Source: UBA969 sp041694635
GTDB taxonomy: Bacteria; Planctomycetota; Planctomycetia; Gemmatales; Gemmataceae
Direction: 5' to 3'
DNA length: 64,000 nt
NCBI GenBank assembly: GCA_041694635.1
Contig: JBDNHI010000103.1
Span: 56,792-120,791, forward strand
Below the pieces are notes generated by a model that made no database searches, was not told the DNA's origin, and worked only from the letters and a program-made list of their open reading frames with translations. The position numbers were made by a program, and so were the translations under genes. Below, in pieces: positions 53,024 through 62,811 of this stretch (position 1 is the first letter of the stretch; each line of letters opens with the position of its first letter).

Positions 53024-54382
53024 ATGGTTCAAACTCAAGCAAGGCGCGATTTATCACGCAGAAACTTTCTCAAGATCGGTGCGTTTGGGGCTGGTGGATT
53101 TACTCTTCCAGAATTGCTCAAGGCTGAAGCCGCAGCAGGTATCAAATCATCCCAAAAATCTGTCATCCTCATTTACCTGGTCGGTGGCCCTCCCCACCAA
53201 GATATGTTCGACCTCAAGCCAGATGCACCAAAGGAAATCGCTGGGCCGTGGAAGCCAATCGCAACCAATGTCAATGGCATTCAAATTTGCGAAGCCTTTC
53301 CTCTTCTTGCTAGTATGATGGATAAAATTACGATCATCCGATCCATCGTAGATAATCAGGCAGGGCACGATGCGATTCAAGTATTCAATGGCCACAACCC
53401 CAAGAAGTTAACCCCAGCGGGGGGATGGCCTCAGTTTGGTTCAACCATTGCCAAGATTCAAGGCCCTGTAGATAAAGCAACGCCACCGTTCATCAGTTTA
53501 TGTTACACTTGCACTCACGGGCCTTATAACGAGCCAGGCCCAGGGTTTTTAGGTGCCTCTAATTCTCCATTCAAGCCAATGGGGCCTTCTCGTAAAGATA
53601 TGATTCTTCAAGGCATTACCGTCAATCAATTAGGAGAAAGAAAAAATCTCCTTCAAAGTTTTGATAATATGCGACGCGATGCCGATGCCAAAGGTACCCT
53701 CAAAGGAATGGACACCTTCAACGAACAAGCATTTGGGTTACTGACCTCATCTCGGTTAGCAGATGCCCTTGATTTATCGAAAGAGCACCCCCGCACGGTT
53801 GAACGCTATGGTACAGGCGACCCAACAAAAATGATTGATGGAAATGGTGCCCCGCGTGTTCCCCAAAGTATGCTCGTAGCAAGACGACTTATTGAAGCAG
53901 GGGCCCGTGTAGTTACCCTTAATTACAGTAAATGGGATTGGCACGGAGGAATGAAAGCCGAGGGCCGTGATAATAATTCTATCTTCGTTCGCGAGAAAGA
54001 AGACTTCCCTGTTTTTGATAAATGCGTCAGCGCTTTAATAGAAGACCTTCACCTTCGAGGCCTAGATAAAGATTGCAGTGTAGTAATAATGGGAGAATTT
54101 GGCCGTACTCCTAAGATTAGCAATATTACAGGCCGGGACCATTGGCCCCAAGTAAACTGTGCCCTAATTGCAGGGGGCGGAATGAAAATGGGACAAGTCA
54201 TTGGCGCAACCGACCGCATTGCAGGCGATGCTACGCAACGACCCGTTCGTTTCGGAGAAATTTACTCCACCCTCTATCACAACCTTGGTATTAACACCAA
54301 CGAGATTACTTTGACCGACCTAAACGGCAGGCCACAGTTCTTGGTTGAAGATAATGCCCAACCGATTCAAGAGTTAGTTTAA
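53024..54382 (+). CDS. DUF1501 protein, Tat-exported (second copy)
   Basis: The start ATG 53024 has GGAG about ten bases upstream and directly precedes a strong twin-arginine signal SRRNFLKIGAFGAGG; the frame reaches back to 52913, but that would bury the signal. The 452-residue product has GGPPHQDMFDLKPD, a long central insert, GARVVTLNYSKWDWHGG, VVIMGEFGRTPKIS and GRDHWPQVNCALIAGGG. It lacks an adjacent DUF1549/DUF1553 partner; its 5' neighbour is the divergent Gfo/Idh/MocA-like gene, and its 3' neighbour is the convergent dihaem protein. Confidence 0.92.
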   Translation: MVQTQARRDLSRRNFLKIGAFGAGGFTLPELLKAEAAAGIKSSQKSVILIYLVGGPPHQDMFDLKPDAPKEIAGPWKPIATNVNGIQICEAFPLLASMMDKITIIRSIVDNQAGHDAIQVFNGHNPKKLTPAGGWPQFGSTIAKIQGPVDKATPPFISLCYTCTHGPYNEPGPGFLGASNSPFKPMGPSRKDMILQGITVNQLGERKNLLQSFDNMRRDADAKGTLKGMDTFNEQAFGLLTSSRLADALDLSKEHPRTVERYGTGDPTKMIDGNGAPRVPQSMLVARRLIEAGARVVTLNYSKWDWHGGMKAEGRDNNSIFVREKEDFPVFDKCVSALIEDLHLRGLDKDCSVVIMGEFGRTPKISNITGRDHWPQVNCALIAGGGMKMGQVIGATDRIAGDATQRPVRFGEIYSTLYHNLGINTNEITLTDLNGRPQFLVEDNAQPIQELV

Positions 54383-54420
54383 TATCTCAAAAATTACATC
54401 GCTCGTCCTCTCGGCTTGGA

Positions 54421-57400
54421 TTAATCTCCTAGCCGGTGGATTGAGTTATGAATTACCCCTTGCACATCAGCGCCATCAGCAGACTTAACCGTATATTTAA
54501 TTTCCATACACCAAGTTGGTTCCATGCCATCTATATCTAAGGTAATGGACTTGCCATTAGCAGAAAGCCTAGCAGCAGTAACTTTAAGAAACTTTTCATC
54601 TAGGTGCTTAGATCCATATTTTTCACTTCGTTTTAAAGCCCAAGTTTTCACACTGTAGTTGCTGATTGAGGTAGCAGATTTCTCTTCAATCAAACCACTA
54701 AAACCGATATTCATTCCACCTTTTCGGGCGTGAAGAGTTACGGGAAGTTCAACAGGTTTGCCCGTATATCGAATGCGATAAAAACCACCCGGGGCAGTCT
54801 GATTTCCAGCCCAAGCAAACATACCACAGCAATAAAGCTGCCCATCTTGTGGATGAAATCGACCTCTGGAAACACCCGTTGGGAATTGTGGAATAGGTAA
54901 GGCACACATTCCTCCCTGCCATTCTCCGCCAATTAGTTCGTGAGGAACCACATAAACTTTTCCATACCCATAGGAAAAATTTAATAACGAACCTTTGAGA
55001 GGTCCCCAAACATCACTGGTAACCCAAAGTAATTCGGAAGGCGACCTATCGAATTCATTAGTGATCCAACAAACTGGGTTCTTCATTGCAGAATCGGAAG
55101 AGTCGGTAATATCGTGATAGCCCCAAAAATTACCGTGGTAACTACCTTTTTCAACACGATTAATACGATTTTTAGGCATCCAGAAACCTTCCTGATCGGT
55201 CAAGAAAAAGCTCCCATCTGGGTTTAAACAAACACCGTTGGCAGCACGAAAACCCGTTGCTAATATTTCGGTATTACTACCATCTTTACTTACCTTCAAA
55301 AGTGTGCCGTGATGTGGCACCAAAGCTTTAAGTGCGTGCCTTGCAGATTTTGCATAGTAAAAATTCCCCTCTGCATCAACCTGTAACCCCATCGCAAATT
55401 CGTGAAAATGATCTGTCACCTGATGATCATTATTAAAACACTCATAAAAATCAGTCTCACCATCACCATTTAAATCTCTTAGAATCACAAGCTGATCTCT
55501 ACAAGTAAGATGTACAATGTTATTAATAATCTTAAGGCCCAAAGGTTGAAACAATCCAGAAGCAATTCGCTTCCAAGTTAAACCTTTTTCAAGCGATGCC
55601 AAACCTTCAACAAGCCAAACATCTCCATCCCAAGTGCAAACTGCAGCACTCTTGCCATCCGCATAAAAATCTAAGCCAGTAAGCCTCATCTGACAGTTCC
55701 AAGGGTTACTTGTTGGATGGGTAAGCACATCAATCTCGAATGCTTTTTTATCTTGCCCTAAAATCGGCTGAGTTTTTAACACATCGGGCCAGCGCTTTGG
55801 CCCACCACTTATAAAAGGCTCTAGGCTAAAAGCTGCTGTCGCTGTTTTTGCAAATGCTTGCAGTTGATTTAATTCACAATCCGATTGCAATACTTTGATA
55901 AGCTTTGATGATTCAGATGCTGGTATTTTCAAAAGTTGAAAGCCATCTTGGATCATTAAAGAGGCTTGAGAACCAACAACGCTACAACTTGTACCAACCG
56001 GGGCTACTCGCAGAATTAAATCTCGACTTGATTTTCCTACATTCAAATTACGAATGTAAACGACTTTCCCCTCAGGAGTTATCTCATACGCGGGCATCTC
56101 TAAAACATTGGTATCCCCGACGGTGTAAGCAATAATTGCTTGGTTGCCATAATGATACATTCCAAGATACTTTGCCCAAGTTTTAGGTAATGGGCCGTAA
56201 AGTTTACCATCCCGCCCTTTAAACCTAGGATCTTCGAAGGATCCGGTTTCAGGGTTAGCCCAACCCGGCCCGACTGGGTTAGAAAACCTTACATTACCCG
56301 AAACCCTTGGATGAATTCCGTGTCTGCCATTAAAATTAATTCCGTTATAATCGATGAAACTTTCACCGTCCCAAGCTGCCGCCATACGCATTGTGTCGTG
56401 ATCAAAAAGCGTCCACTGCTTGCCTCTAGTGATCCCGCCTGCACCGCTATCAAGCCTGACGGCAATTCCTTTGTAAGCAAAGTTTCCTTTATCGCCGACT
56501 TCTATGGTTGCCATCATTGTTGGTCCATAATTCATAACAACCCAAGGTTCAATATTAGAAGGCTTGGGGCCTCTGGTGCTGCCTTTAGGTAAGGTTTCTA
56601 AGTAGGCTAAATCCATTGCAGAATATTGCGAAGGGTTAAAAGGCTTAAGAAAAGCTTCTCTAATATAATGAATAACATCATATTTTTGCTCGGGAACCAT
56701 CCAGGTTTGGGGAGTCATAATTGCATAACCGTGGGTCAGAGTCTGGTACATTTTAAAAGGGTCTGCACCATTTTTGAACTTACCTTCAGCAAAACGAAGC
56801 GAGGTAGGTAAGGAGCCAACCATTTCTTTTGTACCGTGGCAATTAGCACAAACCCTTACATAAATTGCCTCGCCCCTTTTAAAACTTTTGGCATCGAGGG
56901 TGTTTAGCATCCCCGCGTGATCGATCTCTTTTTCATATTCAGGCACTGGCAAGGTTGCAAAGAAGGAAGAAGCTGGCCTCATTTGCTTCGCATATTCTGG
57001 GCCTTTTTCGGCCATCTCGATTACAAACCTTGCCAAGTCTAAAAACTCTTGCCTTCCAGATAAAACATTGATCAATCCATCAGGCATCATCGATGCACCT
57101 TTATTATTTTTTTCTTCAATATCTTTTTTCAAAATAGTGATTAGCTTCCCATCTAGGGAACCATCACGAATAGAAATAAAATCTGTTTTTTCTTCGGCTA
57201 TTAGCCCCGTTAAAGTTTTTCCCGCTTTAGTCGTAATTATAAGTGTTTCAAAACCTTTCTTTATCACCTTTGATGGAAGCAACATCGATTCCACAAGGTA
57301 GGCATCATTCGTTTCAGGATAAGATTTAGCTAATTCGGGACCATATTTGTTCGTACTATCGCCTGAGGCGTGGCAACGAATACAAGCCATATCTTGCCTG

Positions 57401-57576
57401 AAGAAAACCAGCGCACCCCTACTGGCATTCCCAAGGCTTCGAACATCTTTAACCAGCCCAGTGAGATCTTCTTTATTAAGCTTTTGTTGCAGAGTAAGCA
57501 TTGGTTCAGCAGAAAAAACAGTTGAAGCAAGAATTGTTAAAGATAAAAAGCTTATGGTATGCGAAAGACAATGCAT
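54421..57576 (-). CDS. Large dihaem protein of the PVC type with propeller domain
   Basis: The 1051-residue exported protein has a signal peptide (SLTILASTVFSAE), a first c-type haem motif C65-IR-C68-H69 within a PVC-type haem domain (CHASGDSTNKYGPEL, about 50-190), and a second CxxCH C243-AN-C246-H247 in a cytochrome c domain (FKRGEAIYVRVCANCHG, about 230-315). The remainder (about 330-1051) contains a DUF6797-like region and an NHL-like part with GFRAANGVCLNPDGSFFLTD and RGRFHPQDGQLYCCG, typical of planctomycete membrane-bound dehydrogenase-like proteins. It may transfer electrons from a sugar or sugar-alcohol substrate to the respiratory chain. The sialidase gene lies just upstream on the same strand. 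Confidence 0.85.
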   Translation of the reverse strand: MHCLSHTISFLSLTILASTVFSAEPMLTLQQKLNKEDLTGLVKDVRSLGNASRGALVFFRQDMACIRCHASGDSTNKYGPELAKSYPETNDAYLVESMLLPSKVIKKGFETLIITTKAGKTLTGLIAEEKTDFISIRDGSLDGKLITILKKDIEEKNNKGASMMPDGLINVLSGRQEFLDLARFVIEMAEKGPEYAKQMRPASSFFATLPVPEYEKEIDHAGMLNTLDAKSFKRGEAIYVRVCANCHGTKEMVGSLPTSLRFAEGKFKNGADPFKMYQTLTHGYAIMTPQTWMVPEQKYDVIHYIREAFLKPFNPSQYSAMDLAYLETLPKGSTRGPKPSNIEPWVVMNYGPTMMATIEVGDKGNFAYKGIAVRLDSGAGGITRGKQWTLFDHDTMRMAAAWDGESFIDYNGINFNGRHGIHPRVSGNVRFSNPVGPGWANPETGSFEDPRFKGRDGKLYGPLPKTWAKYLGMYHYGNQAIIAYTVGDTNVLEMPAYEITPEGKVVYIRNLNVGKSSRDLILRVAPVGTSCSVVGSQASLMIQDGFQLLKIPASESSKLIKVLQSDCELNQLQAFAKTATAAFSLEPFISGGPKRWPDVLKTQPILGQDKKAFEIDVLTHPTSNPWNCQMRLTGLDFYADGKSAAVCTWDGDVWLVEGLASLEKGLTWKRIASGLFQPLGLKIINNIVHLTCRDQLVILRDLNGDGETDFYECFNNDHQVTDHFHEFAMGLQVDAEGNFYYAKSARHALKALVPHHGTLLKVSKDGSNTEILATGFRAANGVCLNPDGSFFLTDQEGFWMPKNRINRVEKGSYHGNFWGYHDITDSSDSAMKNPVCWITNEFDRSPSELLWVTSDVWGPLKGSLLNFSYGYGKVYVVPHELIGGEWQGGMCALPIPQFPTGVSRGRFHPQDGQLYCCGMFAWAGNQTAPGGFYRIRYTGKPVELPVTLHARKGGMNIGFSGLIEEKSATSISNYSVKTWALKRSEKYGSKHLDEKFLKVTAARLSANGKSITLDIDGMEPTWCMEIKYTVKSADGADVQGVIHNSIHRLGD

Positions 57577-57678
57577 TTATAATTTTCCTAATAGTAGTTT
57601 AAAACATTGAACTAAGTGTACAGCAGTATAACTATTATTAGGCTTTAGTTGAATAAAAAAGAAACAGATTAGTCATAA

Positions 57679-58671
57679 TCAAGGTTTTAAAAGCAACTTT
57701 TTCGACGATCGAAAGAATACCCCTGAACCACCATTTTGCTTCGCATCGGTATCATAAAAAATAGTACCTAAAGTAGCATTATCCAATTCCACAGAACGAG
57801 GGCAGGCACGCCCTCCAATAGGCCGACCTGGATTGTAAAATACAATTGGCTGATCCATCTTCCAAGATTTTCCATCATCGTTGGAAACAATAAAGTTTAT
57901 AACCTCGCCCCCAACGCCTGGCCCAAGTATTTGCGAAGCTAGAAGAGTCCCATCTTTTAATACAATCATCTGCTGACGCCACCCCTGCGAAGAAACATCG
58001 GGAAAAGGTTTTACATCTTCCCAAGTTTTTCCCTGATCAATCGAACGTTTTCCCAAGCCACTAATTAAAGTGCCCTTAGGGGTTTTAACCATAGGTACTA
58101 GACCGTGTTTAACCCCATCACCAAGTGGGGATTCTTCTTCCGTTTTGGGATTATAAATTACTGTTCGATCCATTAAGGGCAAAAGCCAAGCATCTTGTGA
58201 AAGTTCAACAAAGGGGTGTCTAATCACACTTTCAATTTTCTCATCCTTGTTCTTGTTTAGATTTTTTGGCTTGCTCCAAGTCAAACCATCATCCTCACTA
58301 ATAGAAAAAGCAACAAAGCGCGACTTTCCTTTTTCACCAACAGGAAACCAAACATTCCAAGCGTGTACTAAGTTGCCATTCGCTAAAGTAGTAAGCGATC
58401 CAGGATAAACCTGCGTGCCAACCGTAGCAGGGAAAAGCACAGGCTTCGACCAAGTCTTTCCTTTATCTTCGGAACGAGTAATGAGATAAGGCTTGAATTC
58501 GCTTTTACAAAAAACCGCAATAAGTGTGCCTTTGTTGCTGATACAAAGGGCTGGATGAATATGACCACTTACCCCAGTTTCGATTCGAACCAACTCAGAT
58601 AATTCTGGTCTTTGAGCAAACAACAACGAGGCAGAAATCAAAAACAAGAAAACTGATATAGGCATTCGCAT
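57679..58671 (-). CDS. Secreted sialidase (exo-alpha-sialidase family)
   Basis: The 330-residue protein starts at ATG 58671 (GGGAG nine bases upstream) with a signal peptide (ISVFLFLISASLLFAQ). It is a six-bladed propeller of the BNR/sialidase type with at least four Asp boxes: SEDKGKTWSKP, SEDDGLTWSKP, SIDQGKTWEDV and SNDDGKSWKMD. Arginines at GRPIGGRACPRS and ITRS could form part of the carboxylate-binding triad. It would remove terminal sialic acid or, in planctomycetes, act on related acidic sugars. It lies 25 bases after the sialate O-acetylesterase gene in the same direction. Confidence 0.87.
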   Translation of the reverse strand: MRMPISVFLFLISASLLFAQRPELSELVRIETGVSGHIHPALCISNKGTLIAVFCKSEFKPYLITRSEDKGKTWSKPVLFPATVGTQVYPGSLTTLANGNLVHAWNVWFPVGEKGKSRFVAFSISEDDGLTWSKPKNLNKNKDEKIESVIRHPFVELSQDAWLLPLMDRTVIYNPKTEEESPLGDGVKHGLVPMVKTPKGTLISGLGKRSIDQGKTWEDVKPFPDVSSQGWRQQMIVLKDGTLLASQILGPGVGGEVINFIVSNDDGKSWKMDQPIVFYNPGRPIGGRACPRSVELDNATLGTIFYDTDAKQNGGSGVFFRSSKKLLLKP

Positions 58672-58696
58672 CGCTGTTACTCCCAAACGGTGAAAA

Positions 58697-61663
58697 TTAT
58701 TCTTTCATAAGAATAGGAACATTACAAAAGGTTAAAGCCGCTATCCCATTAGCGCCTAGCAACAAGTTATTACCATTCCACGCCTTACTATCAAGGTAAG
58801 TAATGGTATTCGCCTTCGAAGGATTTTTTAATTTAAGGGTAATGATGTTGCCAGCAGAACTGCCAGAAGTTAGTTCTCCAGAAATTCCCTCTAGGTTGAA
58901 CTGTGTAATTAAGGTATTAGCCCACTTCACCTCTTGGTCAAAAACCAACTTAATTTCAGATTTTTCTGAGTTAGAAAAACTAGCCTTAAGAAGGTTTGCA
59001 GGTGTAATCGAGGTAAGAAAACTTTTGCCATACAGATCGCGTTCCATCAAGGGGCAAATCATTCGGGCAAATTCCGCATAACCTGCTGCAGGAAAATGAC
59101 AACCCCCAGGTGGATTAATCCCTAAGGTTGACATCACACTTAAATTCGAAAAGTAATTAGGCAGTGACCTCTGTACTTCCCTTAGCATATTATCGGAACC
59201 CTTAACCCCCATCGAGCAAGACTTAGGCCAAATTTGAAAAACATAATAATTCTGAAGGTTGGGAAAATCATTTTTCCACGATGCAGAGAGATCTACAAAA
59301 AAATTGAGATAGGTTTCCCAACCATAACCACCTGTCGGGCCATCTGCCCCTTGATCATTCTCACCCTGATGCCAAATTACCGCCTTAATCCCGTGGGTAA
59401 GCCCAGCCTGCCTAACACGCCAAAGTAATCTTCCATAAATGGTAGAAACATCTTCTGGATCCATATTATTCCGCTGATGCTGATCAATACGAGAGCCACC
59501 AACAGCACCATTGATAAAGCAAACCGGAACTTTATTTGCTTCAACCAACCTTTTACCAAGCTCCATACCCCAGTAACCAATCTGTGCCTTTTCACCTTTC
59601 TGCCCACGATAAGAAGCATTATCCCAAACTTTTAATCTAGACCCATCGGGGCTACCTGAGGTCGATCCAAAACTTCGAACCCAATTACTATCAGTTGAAG
59701 GCGTTTCTTTACCAAAATCGGTTGCAACCGCGTTTGATTGCCCTTGAATAATATACGCATCACCACAAACAATGTTATTTACCTTCCGTAAAACAACTAC
59801 CATATCATCCTTTACAAACCCGAATTCAATCCTATAGTTGACCAAGGCAGGTTTCAATTTAACTGAAAAAGCATACGAATTACCATCACTAGGTTTTTGA
59901 AATTCCTGTTTGAAAAGCTTTCCCTCTTCAAAAACCTTAAGGAATATTCGATCAGCAGGTTGCTCTAGTTTGCCATTATAAAAAAGGGTTCCTTCATTTT
60001 TATCATCACGGGGGTAAAACTGATTATCTTCGGGCTTCTCATCGGCACTAGGCTTGCGATTAACCCATAAATCTTTTTTAGGCTCTTTCACATCCAAAGT
60101 AATTGATTTAATGATTTCTGCACCACCGTTATTGATGGCAAGGGTAACAGTCATTTTTCCACTATTTTGGGCTCTTTTTAATAATAATTTCTCGGGCATA
60201 ACTTCCTTGATAACAGCAATACCCGAAACATTCCAACTGTAATGGATCTGCCCCGCGCCCTTACTTGCCATCGCTTCAAGATTTGAAAGAACGGGAACAA
60301 TTTCAATCGGCTGCCTACCATCCCATTGCGTAGGCGCATTCAAGGTAAAAAGGGGCTCTGGAATATCTTCACGAATGACAACTGGAATTTCAATAGAACG
60401 AATTTCATTTGGAAAAATCGCTTTAAGCTTAACCACCTGATTTGTATCACTAGTCACTCTTCCAGCTTCAACATTAAAAGAAAGTAAATCCGTAGCTACC
60501 ACGGTTTCCTTACCTCCTTTGTTAATGGACCAATAAAGCTTTTGTGCCCCTTTTACTTCTGCCTTTATCGTTACCGTTTTTCCCTCAAGGATACTTACCT
60601 CTTTTGTAGATACTTTAAATTCATCCCCGGAAGAAACTAAGAGACCAGATGCGGTATGAAGAGGCTTCTGATTTTCAAATTGTAGCTTTATCCAATCGGG
60701 AGAACGGGAAACCTTAGAAACACGAACCTCATCAACATCGCCTATGTAGTTATAATTGTTGTACCAACCGCCAATCCACATTCGAGCAGGGGTAGGAATA
60801 TCTAAAATGGGAGAAGAATTGCCATCGAGTATTCCATTGACATAAACTCTGGAATTTCCTTTTTCGTAAGTATGCACAACTTGAACCCATTCGTTCAAGT
60901 TGATACTTCCCCTTGCCTCAACATCTGCAAAGTAACATTGAATTGCAATGCGTGGCGGGCTAAGAATATTCATCATTATTTTTCCAGGCTTTTGCTCTTT
61001 TCCCCAAGCTACTACAGTGCCATTTGGCTTAGCAGGTTTAAACCAAGCCTCGGTACTGCTTGGGTTTGCAGCAGTAGAAAATCCAGCGATATTCTCACCA
61101 AGAGCAATTCCCTGTTTGCCTGAAAATCGCCTACCTCGGCCAATGATTCCAGCAGTATCAGAGGTTCCCTGATCTTTAGGATTTAAAGAGTTAGTACTAT
61201 CATCCAAGCTTTCATCCATATGAATTACAGCAGCATAACCATTGGATTCATTGAACACACTCGGCCCATTAGATTCACTTGCAGCGCTAGTTTTGCCCCA
61301 ATGAAGATTAATCTTTTGTCTTTGATTTCCTTCAATAACAGGAATTTTAACCCAAATACTTGCACTACCATTCTTGGTATCCCAATGCTCAATTTGATAT
61401 TTAAGCGCCTTGCCTTTGGAATCGGAAAACCGAATATCGTGGCCATTAGGCTTAGCTTTACTGAAATCAAAAAAGTCTTTCTGAAGTCGAACTAAAAAGG
61501 GAAAATCAATAACTTTAGCATCTGCTGGAAGGTTTGCCCCATCAGGCGTTGTAATAATGAAGAAGGGTGCGGTATGCTTCCATTCTTGATATTGCCCAAA
61601 AAGAGAAGAAGAATTCATTCCTAAAGTAATCACAAAAACTAGAAAAAAAGCTAGCCTATTCAT
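58697..61663 (-). CDS. Secreted sialate O-acetylesterase with LamG and DUF2341 modules
   Basis: The 988-residue protein has a signal peptide (LAFFLVFVITLGMNSSSLFG). It starts with a DUF2341-like module (residues about 40-130, FPFLVRLQKDFFDFSKAKPNG), then a concanavalin/LamG domain (about 140-335, with TSSTEAWFKPAK-type strands and WIGGWYN). Two Ig/PKD-like stretches follow (about 350-540). The C-terminal SGNH/SASA domain has YIIQGQSNAVATD with the Ser nucleophile, VIWHQGENDQGADGP and HFPAAGYAEFARM. It would deacetylate sialic acid, and precedes the sialidase gene in an apparent operon, so removal of acetyl groups and of the sugar are coordinated. Confidence 0.9.
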   Translation of the reverse strand: MNRLAFFLVFVITLGMNSSSLFGQYQEWKHTAPFFIITTPDGANLPADAKVIDFPFLVRLQKDFFDFSKAKPNGHDIRFSDSKGKALKYQIEHWDTKNGSASIWVKIPVIEGNQRQKINLHWGKTSAASESNGPSVFNESNGYAAVIHMDESLDDSTNSLNPKDQGTSDTAGIIGRGRRFSGKQGIALGENIAGFSTAANPSSTEAWFKPAKPNGTVVAWGKEQKPGKIMMNILSPPRIAIQCYFADVEARGSINLNEWVQVVHTYEKGNSRVYVNGILDGNSSPILDIPTPARMWIGGWYNNYNYIGDVDEVRVSKVSRSPDWIKLQFENQKPLHTASGLLVSSGDEFKVSTKEVSILEGKTVTIKAEVKGAQKLYWSINKGGKETVVATDLLSFNVEAGRVTSDTNQVVKLKAIFPNEIRSIEIPVVIREDIPEPLFTLNAPTQWDGRQPIEIVPVLSNLEAMASKGAGQIHYSWNVSGIAVIKEVMPEKLLLKRAQNSGKMTVTLAINNGGAEIIKSITLDVKEPKKDLWVNRKPSADEKPEDNQFYPRDDKNEGTLFYNGKLEQPADRIFLKVFEEGKLFKQEFQKPSDGNSYAFSVKLKPALVNYRIEFGFVKDDMVVVLRKVNNIVCGDAYIIQGQSNAVATDFGKETPSTDSNWVRSFGSTSGSPDGSRLKVWDNASYRGQKGEKAQIGYWGMELGKRLVEANKVPVCFINGAVGGSRIDQHQRNNMDPEDVSTIYGRLLWRVRQAGLTHGIKAVIWHQGENDQGADGPTGGYGWETYLNFFVDLSASWKNDFPNLQNYYVFQIWPKSCSMGVKGSDNMLREVQRSLPNYFSNLSVMSTLGINPPGGCHFPAAGYAEFARMICPLMERDLYGKSFLTSITPANLLKASFSNSEKSEIKLVFDQEVKWANTLITQFNLEGISGELTSGSSAGNIITLKLKNPSKANTITYLDSKAWNGNNLLLGANGIAALTFCNVPILMKE

Positions 61664-61778
61664 AAGAATCTTTCGGAAATAAGAAGTTGCGAAATTTACA
61701 AATACACCTAAACGAATTAAAGAATACTATAAAGTAACAGGCAGGAGTGATCAACGAAACTAAAATTTGAAAAGGATT

Positions 61779-62534
61779 CTAGCGGGGTTTTAATTGCTCT
61801 TTGGCTAAACTAAAAGAGGAAAGTAAAAGTCGCCCTAAATCATCGCGCCTCTCTGCATATTTTTCAGCCTCTTTTGGCTTTCCATCATATACTTTTGGGT
61901 CATCAAAAGGCGCTAATATGCGCTTGCGAGATGTTTCAACTTTTGGGCAATCTTCTTCATCACAAACAATCAAGGCAATAAAATCTTTCTGTGGGTTTTT
62001 TACATCACCATAATGCTTCGAAAATTCTAACGACTTTGCTTTGCCACCCGTTCCCCAATTCACCCAGTAATATAAATTCTCCTCACCCTTAACCCCTGCG
62101 GCAGCTTTTTCGCCTGACCCTTCAATTTGAAAACCAACCTCACTAAGCGCCTTGATCGACCTGCTGTTAAATGCACTAGGAATAGTACCCCCGGAATAAA
62201 AACGCACCTCATTAAAACCATAATAGGCTGCAGAAGCATTACCCATAGCTGCGCCCATCATACTTCTTCGAGAATTTCCGGTGCAAATAAGAATAATAGC
62301 AAGTTCCTTCGCTTGGCTTTTTTCAGCTAGGGGATCTTCAATTGCTTGATAATGTTTAAGAATGACCTCAGCTAATTCTTTTCGAGCTTTTTCGTGGATA
62401 GGCGCCAAGGGTTTATCTTCCTCTACCAACTTTTGTAGGTGTGAATAAATCTTAGGTGTTAACACACTTTTGGTTTCAGTAAGTTGTTCTTTTTGTGCAA
62501 CAAGAGCCATCACGAATAAAAACAAATTTGTCAT
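61779..62534 (-). CDS. Exported low-molecular-weight phosphatase/arsenate-reductase-like protein
   Basis: The 251-residue protein has a weak N-terminal hydrophobic segment (TNLFLFVMALVAQ) and then about 60 residues of alpha-helical, charged sequence. The low-molecular-weight tyrosine phosphatase loop C84-TGNSR-R90-S begins the catalytic domain (Cx5R intact), and the general-acid region is FDDPKVYDG near residue 212, as in ArsC of the thioredoxin-linked type. Arsenate reductases of this type also use two further Cys; DEEDCPK supplies one. The N-terminal extension is unusual. The upstream sialate esterase lies on the same strand but 115 bases away. Confidence 0.75.
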   Translation of the reverse strand: MTNLFLFVMALVAQKEQLTETKSVLTPKIYSHLQKLVEEDKPLAPIHEKARKELAEVILKHYQAIEDPLAEKSQAKELAIILICTGNSRRSMMGAAMGNASAAYYGFNEVRFYSGGTIPSAFNSRSIKALSEVGFQIEGSGEKAAAGVKGEENLYYWVNWGTGGKAKSLEFSKHYGDVKNPQKDFIALIVCDEEDCPKVETSRKRILAPFDDPKVYDGKPKEAEKYAERRDDLGRLLLSSFSLAKEQLKPR

Positions 62535-62685
62535 TTCAAAACCTTTCTTACCCTAAAATAACAACTTCAACTAAGAACATTTTTGTTCGGAAAGTGACGG
62601 GTGTCAACAACCTAAAAGATAAAAACGAGAATAAAATGTTTCTCGTAAATACTGTGCTAACTAATTTCAAAGAGCAAAGAACAGT

Positions 62686-62811
62686 TTAGAATGGCTTATT
62701 AGGCAAGAACTTTTCATCTAATGTAATCACCGCTCGCAAACCACATTGGCGAGATAACAACTGCGTTAGCTGCGGATAGACTTCAATTCGGTCAAATAGC
62801 CGTCTGAGCAC
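62686..62811 (-). CDS. Short open frame (41 residues), doubtful
   Basis: A minus-strand frame from GTG 62811 to TAA 62686 overlaps the stop of the 136-residue gene by 20 bases. The sequence (VLRRLFDRIEVYPQLTQLLS and on) looks like a real coding stretch, and it could be the last gene of the GC-rich group or a fragment. No family is recognised and no ribosome binding site is obvious. Confidence 0.22.
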   Translation of the reverse strand: MLRRLFDRIEVYPQLTQLLSRQCGLRAVITLDEKFLPNKPF

